A DNA stretch of 7,342 bases from CBDCFL01 sp050300875 (lineage in GTDB: Bacteria > Pseudomonadota > Alphaproteobacteria > Rhodobacterales > Rhodobacteraceae): positions 1 to 7,342 of the forward strand of contig JBNKYL010000226.1 in the NCBI GenBank assembly GCA_050300875.1. Reading direction: 5' to 3'. Position numbers and translations under genes: made by a program. This document shows, piece by piece, positions 1 through 4,828 of the stretch (the first letter of the stretch is position 1; each line of letters starts with the position of its first letter). Under the pieces are notes generated by a model. It did not search any database, was not told the origin of the DNA, and was given only the letters and a program-made list of their open reading frames with translations.

Positions 1-1014
1 CTGATGTTGGAACGCGACGGCAACCGCTGGCGCGTCGTGTCCACCGCGTCGGAAACGCGCCCCATCTACAAGCGCAACGAAGACCGGTCCATCACCGCAC
101 TGGTCGAAAGCGATCCGACCGTCCTGGCCGCAGCCGCCGCCGACCATCAGGCCACGCTCGATTACATCCGCCGCGCGGTGGGCAAGACCTCCGCCCCGCT
201 GCACAGCTATTTCGCGCTGGTGGCCGACGATCCGTCCGTGCAAATCGTGTCCAACGCACAGAAATGGTACATCTCCGAAATGATGAAAGGCACGGCTTAC
301 GAAGGCCTGCCGATCCTGTCGGCTGCGGCACCATTCAAGGCCGGTGGCCGTGGCGGGGCCGAGTATTACACCGACGTGCCCGCCGGTGATGTCGCCATCA
401 AGAACGTGGCAGACCTTTATCTTTACCCCAACACCGTCCGCGCGGTGAAGATCAACGGCGCTCAACTGAGGGGCTGGCTGGAACGGTCCGCTGGCATGTT
501 CAACCAGATCACACCTGGTGAAGCCGACCAGATCCTGCTGAACCCCGACTTCCCGTCCTACAACTTCGACGTGATGGATGGCGTCACCTACCAGATCGAC
601 CTGTCCCAACCTATGATGTTCGATCGCGGTGGCGAGGTCATCAACCCCGACACCCAGCGCATCGTGAACCTTCAGTTCAACGGCCAGCCGGTGACCGACG
701 ACATGGAATTCGTCATCGCCACCAACAACTACCGCGCTGGCGGCGGCGGGTCATTCCCGGGTGCCAAAGGCGACACGATCATCTTCGAAGGCCCGGACAC
801 CAACCGCGACGTCATCGTTCGCTACATCGTCGAACAGGGCACCATCAACCCGACGGCTGACAGCAACTGGACCTTCGCGCCGATGGAAGGCACCTCGGTT
901 CTGTTCGAAACCGGACCCAAGGCAGCAGACTATGTCGACAGTGTGCAAGGCGTATCGATGGAACCGGCAGGGCCCGGTGAAAACGGCTTCATGCTCTACC
1001 GTATGGCGCTCTGA
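1..1014 (+). CDS. cpdB: 2',3'-cyclic-nucleotide 2'-phosphodiesterase/3'-nucleotidase, C-terminal part (5' end outside window)
   Basis: CpdB is a periplasmic metallophosphoesterase that opens 2',3'-cyclic nucleotides to 3'-nucleotides and then removes the 3'-phosphate, salvaging nucleosides and phosphate from RNA breakdown. The visible 337 codons are open from the first base, so the true start and the N-terminal metal-binding domain lie upstream; full-length family members are roughly 650-700 residues. What is here is the 5'-nucleotidase C-terminal (substrate-binding) domain. Diagnostic stretches shared with enterobacterial CpdB, recalled from memory, are AAAPFKAGGRGG (about nt 322-357), DLYLYPNT (about 412-435), the FNQI block (499-510), a YNFDVxDGVxYQID block (about 559-600) and the NNYRAGGGG loop (724-750); the aromatic residues in such loops hold the base. 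The ATG at nt 4 is only an internal methionine. The gene ends in TGA at 1012-1014, just before a strong terminator. A generic 5'-nucleotidase is the alternative, but the motif spacing fits CpdB better. Confidence 0.93.
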   Translation: MMLERDGNRWRVVSTASETRPIYKRNEDRSITALVESDPTVLAAAAADHQATLDYIRRAVGKTSAPLHSYFALVADDPSVQIVSNAQKWYISEMMKGTAYEGLPILSAAAPFKAGGRGGAEYYTDVPAGDVAIKNVADLYLYPNTVRAVKINGAQLRGWLERSAGMFNQITPGEADQILLNPDFPSYNFDVMDGVTYQIDLSQPMMFDRGGEVINPDTQRIVNLQFNGQPVTDDMEFVIATNNYRAGGGGSFPGAKGDTIIFEGPDTNRDVIVRYIVEQGTINPTADSNWTFAPMEGTSVLFETGPKAADYVDSVQGVSMEPAGPGENGFMLYRMAL

Positions 1015-1022
1015 CAAACGGC

Positions 1023-1048
1023 AGGGCCGGGCATTCGCCCGGCCCTTT
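1023..1048 (+). terminator. Rho-independent terminator after cpdB
   Basis: A perfect 10-bp G+C-rich stem (1023-1032 paired with 1037-1046) encloses the four-base loop ATTC and is followed by a short T-run (TTTGCATTT). It begins 8 bases after the cpdB stop codon. It lies between the convergent ends of cpdB and the DUF4386 gene. On the minus strand the stem is followed by TGCCGTTTG, so it might also stop transcription of the opposite gene, though its T-tract is poorer. Confidence 0.85.
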
Positions 1049-1067
1049 GCATTTGGTGTGGCTCTGA

Positions 1068-1742
1068 CTAGTCGGGGGTGGACGGCAGGTTGAACCCCTT
1101 GACGATCAGCCAGACGCTCAGGCTCAGTTCGAATAACCCGCCCGGCAGGGCCAGCATGACCCCTATGGGATAACCGAACATCTCGGCTGTCGTGCCGACC
1201 ATGAATGCGATGTAACCCGCAAACCCCCAGACCGACAGCAGGCGCGGCACCAACCGTCCTGCGAACAACGTCGCGCACAGGATCAGCCCGCCGATTCCCC
1301 ACAGCGTCATGCTCATCTGGTAGCCATAGAAGCCGCCCTGTTTCAGCAGCCCCGCGATGGTGTCGAACCAGGGTTCTGCCGGACCTTGCACATAGGCCGC
1401 GCTCAGCGGTGAAAGCAGGGCCAGAAAAAGCGCCCCGATCACCGCCGTGGTCGTCGCGGTGATACCCGCCGCAAGGTATCCGCGCGCTGCGTAGCCGCTG
1501 ACCGTGCCAAGCACTGGAAAGGCCAGCACCGAAAGTCCGATATTCACCACCGTGTGGATGATGGCCATCAATAGAACTCCGATCATCAGCGTCGTGCGCC
1601 CCTCGAACACGGCGCTCAGCCCGCCTGAATCTGTGACCGCAGCGACCATGCCACTGCCACCGCCGTAGCTGGCAAAAGCCAGGATGAAAAAGACGCCAAA
1701 AGCCCGCGCGGCCTGTCTGTGGGCTGTGAAATCTTGGGCCAT
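1068..1742 (-). CDS. DUF4386-family integral membrane protein
   Basis: A 224-residue, very hydrophobic protein with about six predicted membrane helices: residues 13-36, 52-78, 93-116, 140-161, 168-188 and 193-215. The pattern of a short charged N-terminus, a first helix rich in small residues, and a last helix reading GGLFELSLSVWLIVKGF is typical of the DUF4386 family, whose biochemical function is unknown; assignment is from recalled family appearance. No catalytic motif is evident. The short loop around residues 117-139, with a Trp-Phe-Asp, is the most polar internal stretch. The start is well supported: AGGAG sits 7 nt before the ATG (minus strand). It is transcribed divergently from the LysR-family gene and ends convergently with cpdB, so it is probably a single-gene transcript. 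The divergent arrangement makes it a likely target of the LysR protein. A transporter or stress-related role cannot be judged from sequence. Confidence 0.85.
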   Translation of the reverse strand: MAQDFTAHRQAARAFGVFFILAFASYGGGSGMVAAVTDSGGLSAVFEGRTTLMIGVLLMAIIHTVVNIGLSVLAFPVLGTVSGYAARGYLAAGITATTTAVIGALFLALLSPLSAAYVQGPAEPWFDTIAGLLKQGGFYGYQMSMTLWGIGGLILCATLFAGRLVPRLLSVWGFAGYIAFMVGTTAEMFGYPIGVMLALPGGLFELSLSVWLIVKGFNLPSTPD

Positions 1743-1837
1743 GTGCTTTCTCCTACTTGACGCGGTCGACCTACACGGACAAATTTGATACGAATACCTC
1801 CAATTGTTAACCGTAGCGGATCAAAAACGTTCCACCC
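1743..1837. promoter_or_regulatory. Divergent control region, DUF4386 gene / LysR gene
   Basis: This 95-bp spacer must hold the start signals for both divergent genes. Its middle (about 1779-1812) is markedly AT-richer than its flanks. It contains the palindromes CAAATTTG (1780-1787) and CAATTG (1801-1806), centred 20 bp apart, about two helical turns. It also holds an imperfect 13-bp dyad with ATT/AAT ends (1783-1795) and a GTTAACC motif (1806-1812). LysR-type regulators typically bind such intercistronic dyads to control a divergent gene and themselves. No -35/-10 pair could be assigned with confidence on either strand. The LysR-gene side has no clear Shine-Dalgarno, which suggests weak or leaderless translation. 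Confidence 0.5.
1750..1754 (-). promoter_or_regulatory. Ribosome binding site of the DUF4386 gene
   Basis: On the minus strand this reads AGGAG, with 7 nt between it and the ATG at 1742. It is the best Shine-Dalgarno in the window and fixes the start codon of the membrane-protein gene. Confidence 0.75.
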
Positions 1838-2722
1838 ATGCTGGATTGGAAATCTCTACCTGCCTTTCTGGCTGTGGCGCGCCAGGGCTCGCTGCGCGCT
1901 GCAGCCGACCAGTTGGGCGGCACGCACGCGACCGCCCGTCGCCAGATCGAAGCGCTCGAATCCCAGCTTGGCGTTCAGCTTTTTCGTCGCGGTCCGGATG
2001 GGTTTCACCTGACGGCAGCGGGGCGAACGCTCTTGCCGCAGGCCCTGAACGCAGAGGCGGCGCTCTTGCAGGGCTTTAACGCCGTTCAGGGGCTCGACCG
2101 CGAAGCGTCAGGCACCATCCGCCTGTCTGCCGACCCGATTACCGCCCATTTCATGCTGGCCCCGGTGCTCGCCGATTTCGCCGCGCTCTACCCCGAAATC
2201 GACATCGAGTTGCGGCTCTCCTATAGCATCGACTCAATCGAAAAGCTTGAAACCGACATCTCCGTGCGTTCCGTGGCCAACGTTGACGAGAACGTTGTGG
2301 GGCGCAAGCTCTTCCCCAACGCGCTCGGCATTTTCGCTGCCCGGGACTACCTCGACCGGGCACTGCCCGGTGCCGGACCCAAGGGCCAGGGACTGCATTG
2401 GATCAGCTACGGACCAGTTCCCGAACTTCTCGCGTATATCCAGAAATCACCCTTCCCACAGGCCCGCATCCGCCACACGATCCCCGACCCCGAAATGCAC
2501 CTGCACATGGCCCGCGCCGGGGCTGGCATGACCGTGCTGGCTGCCTGGGTGCAGTCGAAATTCCCCGAATTGCAGCGCGTCCCGGGGACCGACCTGGACG
2601 AAGGCCGCTCGATCTGGGTGCTACTTCATTCAGACCTGCGGCGCGTCCGCCGCGTCAGGCTCTTCGTCGACTACCTCTATTCCGCCCTACTGGAACGCCG
2701 GGCCGATTTCATCGGCGCGTGA
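1838..2722 (+). CDS. LysR-family transcriptional regulator
   Basis: A 294-residue protein, the usual length for the family. Residues 4-63 form the winged helix-turn-helix: a helix ending in AFLAVARQGS, the turn-recognition segment about 18-42 (LRAAADQLGG then THATARRQIEALE), and the wing LGVQLFRR followed by GFHLTAAGRTLL. Residues about 65-90 would form the linker helix, and about 93-290 the two-lobed effector-binding domain that senses a small molecule; no effector can be read from sequence. The ATG at 1838 gives the canonical N-terminus a few residues before the HTH, although no good ribosome binding site precedes it. It is divergent from the DUF4386 gene and lies 88 bp upstream of mobA in the same direction. 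It may therefore be co-transcribed with mobA, or regulate it. Regulation of mobA is inference: in Comamonas testosteroni, mobA is controlled by a MarR-type protein, not a LysR. Confidence 0.93.
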   Translation: MLDWKSLPAFLAVARQGSLRAAADQLGGTHATARRQIEALESQLGVQLFRRGPDGFHLTAAGRTLLPQALNAEAALLQGFNAVQGLDREASGTIRLSADPITAHFMLAPVLADFAALYPEIDIELRLSYSIDSIEKLETDISVRSVANVDENVVGRKLFPNALGIFAARDYLDRALPGAGPKGQGLHWISYGPVPELLAYIQKSPFPQARIRHTIPDPEMHLHMARAGAGMTVLAAWVQSKFPELQRVPGTDLDEGRSIWVLLHSDLRRVRRVRLFVDYLYSALLERRADFIGA

Positions 2723-2810
2723 CCGGTTTACCCGGCTTGTGCCGACGTGCCGCACACCTGCCGCGCGCTTTTCCTTTGCGCCGGGAAATGTGCACCGTTA
2801 ACTTCGTTTC

Positions 2811-4655
2811 ATGCAGTTTCACGATCAGGGATTCCGGCCCGGCGATCCGGACATTCACCTGCCCGCCCACCATGACCATGCCCGCGATCAGGTCGATGTC
2901 CTGATCGTTGGCTGCGGCCCTGCGGGCTTGACGCTGGCCGCTTACCTGTCTGGGTTTCCAGATATCAATACCCGTATCGTGGAAGCAAAACCGGGCCCGA
3001 TGGACAAGGGCCAGGCCGATGGCGTTTCCTGCCGTTCGATGGAAATGTTCGCGGCCTTCGGCTTCGTCCACAAGGTCCTGCGCGAAGCCTATTGGGTCAA
3101 CGAAACCACTTTCTGGAAACCCAACCCGGACAACCCCGCCCAGATCGCCCGATCCGGCCGTATCCAGGACGTCGAAGACGGGCTTTCCGAAATGCCCCAC
3201 GTCATCCTTAATCAGGCCCGTGTGCATGATATGTATCTGGACGTAATGCGGAATTCGCCTTCGCGGCTTGAACCGGACTATTCGACTGAGTTCATGGGGT
3301 TGGAGGTCGACAAAACCGGCACCCACCCAGTCAACGTCACCCTGATGAACACCGAAAACGGCCAAACTGAAAATGTCCGTGCCCGGTATCTCGTCGGCTG
3401 CGACGGTGCCCGCAGCGCAGTTCGTCAGGGCATAGGCCGCATCCTGCACGGCGACAGCGCCAACAAGGCCTGGGGCGTGATGGATGTGCTGTGCGTCACC
3501 GATTTCCCCGACATTCGTTTCAAATCGCTGATCCAGTCGGACAAGGAAGGTACCTGCCTGATCATCCCGCGCGAAGGCGGCTACCTGGTCCGGCTCTATA
3601 TCGAGCTTGACGAACTGGCCAAAACTGAACGCGTCCGCAACAAGAACATCACCGTCGATCAACTGATCGCGGCCGCCAACCGCATCTTCGCACCCTATAC
3701 CATCGACGTGAAAGAAGTCGCTTGGTGGTCCGTCTACGAAATAGGTCAGCGCATCACTGACAAGTTCGACGATGCCGAAACCGATGCTGCGCCGCATGTC
3801 TTCATCACCGGTGATGCCTGCCACACCCATAGCCCCAAGGCTGGACAAGGCATGAACGTGTCGATGGGCGACAGCTTCAACTTGGGTTGGAAACTGGTCC
3901 AGGTCCTGCGCGGGCAGTCTGATCCTTCACTCTTGCACAGCTATTCCGGCGAACGCCGTCAAGTCGCCCAGGACTTGATAGACTTCGATCGCGAATGGTC
4001 GCGCATCATCGCCGAACGGCCCGATGGCGATACCGACAACACCCCTAAATTTCAGAACTACTTCATTGAACATGGGCGTTACACCGCCGGTGTTTCCGTT
4101 CGGTACAACCCGTCTGCTCTGACCGGCACCGGCGAACACCAGCATTTGGCCAAGGGCTTCGAAATCGGAACCCGCTTCCATTCCGCCCCTGTGGTGCGCG
4201 TGCTGGACGGCAAGCGTGTCGAACTTGGCCACACAGTGACAGCCGACGCGCGCTGGCGGCTTTTCGCATTCGCAGGCACAGGCGATGACCTGCGCCCGCT
4301 TTGCGACTTTCTGGCCGGCGATCCGTCATCTCCGGTCGTCAAATACGGGGGCCAAGGACGGGATATTGACGCGGTCTTCGACATACGCGGCATCTTCCAA
4401 CAGGCCCACGCCGATATGACGCCTGCCGATCTGCATCCGCTGCTCATGCCGGCCAAGGGGCGCCTCGGCCTGCGCGATTACGAAAAGGCGCTGACGCCGG
4501 ATTACAAGACCGGGCCGAACATATTCGAAGCCCGCCAGATCCATCGGGCCGAAGGCGCACTCGTGATCGTACGGCCCGACCAATATGTCGCCCAAGTTCT
4601 TCCGCTGGATGCCTTTGAAAAAATTGCGGAATTTTTCGACGGCATATTCGTCTGA
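2811..4655 (+). CDS. mobA: FAD-dependent aromatic monooxygenase, probable 3-hydroxybenzoate 4-monooxygenase
   Basis: A 614-residue class A flavin monooxygenase that resembles Comamonas testosteroni MobA (about 639 residues, recalled) from end to end. MobA uses NADPH and O2 to hydroxylate 3-hydroxybenzoate to protocatechuate in the cytoplasm. The FAD-binding GxGxxG fingerprint is VGCGPAGLTLAA (33-44), the DG motif is GCDGARSAVR (196-205), and the GD motif is ITGDACHTHSPKAGQGMN (332-349). Residues I recall as active-site positions in MobA (Asp75, His135, Lys247, Tyr271) align with Asp70, His130, Lys238 and Tyr263 here. The C-terminal part (about 430-614) is the thioredoxin-like dimerisation domain of the phenol-hydroxylase family, ending in the conserved RPDQYVAQVLPL. 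The ATG at 2811 gives the MobA-like N-terminus MQFHxxGFRPG; the Shine-Dalgarno is weak. It follows the LysR gene in the same direction. No ring-cleavage genes are in the window. A related phenol or 3-hydroxybenzoate 6-hydroxylase activity is less likely. Confidence 0.88.
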   Translation: MQFHDQGFRPGDPDIHLPAHHDHARDQVDVLIVGCGPAGLTLAAYLSGFPDINTRIVEAKPGPMDKGQADGVSCRSMEMFAAFGFVHKVLREAYWVNETTFWKPNPDNPAQIARSGRIQDVEDGLSEMPHVILNQARVHDMYLDVMRNSPSRLEPDYSTEFMGLEVDKTGTHPVNVTLMNTENGQTENVRARYLVGCDGARSAVRQGIGRILHGDSANKAWGVMDVLCVTDFPDIRFKSLIQSDKEGTCLIIPREGGYLVRLYIELDELAKTERVRNKNITVDQLIAAANRIFAPYTIDVKEVAWWSVYEIGQRITDKFDDAETDAAPHVFITGDACHTHSPKAGQGMNVSMGDSFNLGWKLVQVLRGQSDPSLLHSYSGERRQVAQDLIDFDREWSRIIAERPDGDTDNTPKFQNYFIEHGRYTAGVSVRYNPSALTGTGEHQHLAKGFEIGTRFHSAPVVRVLDGKRVELGHTVTADARWRLFAFAGTGDDLRPLCDFLAGDPSSPVVKYGGQGRDIDAVFDIRGIFQQAHADMTPADLHPLLMPAKGRLGLRDYEKALTPDYKTGPNIFEARQIHRAEGALVIVRPDQYVAQVLPLDAFEKIAEFFDGIFV

Positions 4656-4706
4656 CCTGCGGACGCGGCCGGTTTGCACATGGCTGGCCACGTTTGATTG
4701 CAGTTT

Positions 4707-4715
4707 GTTAACCAA
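4707..4715 (+). promoter_or_regulatory. Upstream TTAACCA-type half-site (CtrA-like)
   Basis: The 9-mer GTTAACCAA here is repeated exactly at 4765-4773, 58 bp downstream, inside the inverted repeat before the RTX/Hint gene. It resembles the alphaproteobacterial CtrA half-site TTAACCAT. It lies 114 bp before the start codon of the downstream gene. The role as a second operator is inferred from the repeat alone. Confidence 0.4.
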
Positions 4716-4763
4716 GATTCCCCAACCCCGCCGCATTGCCGCCCGTTTTTCGGTCCACCTCGG

Positions 4764-4788
4764 CGTTAACCAATTCTGATGGTTAACG
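4764..4788. promoter_or_regulatory. 9-bp-arm inverted repeat, probable operator (CtrA-like)
   Basis: The left arm CGTTAACCA (4764-4772) and the right arm TGGTTAACG (4780-4788) are perfect reverse complements separated by 7 bases. Read on the minus strand, the right arm gives TTAACCAT, the known CtrA half-site; the left arm gives TTAACCAA. The dyad ends 40 bp before the RTX/Hint start codon, where an activator or repressor site would be expected. The classical Caulobacter CtrA site is a direct repeat, TTAA-N7-TTAAC, so the inverted arrangement here is not the textbook form, and another dimeric regulator is possible. Confidence 0.6.
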
Positions 4789-4813
4789 AGACGCGCCGGT
4801 GCAACGCGTTTTT

Positions 4814-4821
4814 GGGAAGGG
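4814..4821 (+). promoter_or_regulatory. Ribosome binding site of the RTX/Hint gene
   Basis: GGGAAGGG lies 7 nt before the ATG at 4829. This decides the start: the in-frame GTG at 4799 lies upstream of this site and would leave it inside the coding region, and the next ATG (4838) is too far from it. Confidence 0.7.
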
Positions 4822-4828
4822 TACGAGT

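Noticed and set aside
751..1302. A 183-codon minus-strand frame bridging the ends of cpdB and the DUF4386 gene.
   Set aside because: It covers the terminator and two supported coding regions, is Arg-rich, and matches nothing recognisable.
2398..2904. A 168-codon plus-strand frame running from the LysR gene into mobA.
   Set aside because: It overlaps two well-supported genes in another frame and has Pro/Arg-rich shifted-frame composition.
2709..3848. A 379-codon open frame on the minus strand, opposite mobA.
   Set aside because: It lies almost wholly antisense to a strongly recognisable MobA; its translation shows no known family, and long antisense frames are common in G+C-rich DNA with biased third positions.
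4656..4763. A search for a terminator after mobA, including the TGGCTGGCCA palindrome near 4681-4690.
   Set aside because: No stem of useful length followed by a T-run was found; the palindrome is too short and has no T-tract, so the end of the mobA transcript is not identified.
4799..4828. An upstream GTG start adding 10 residues to the RTX/Hint protein.
   Set aside because: The ribosome binding site at 4814-4821 lies between this GTG and the ATG at 4829 and is correctly spaced only for the ATG; the added residues look like leader sequence.
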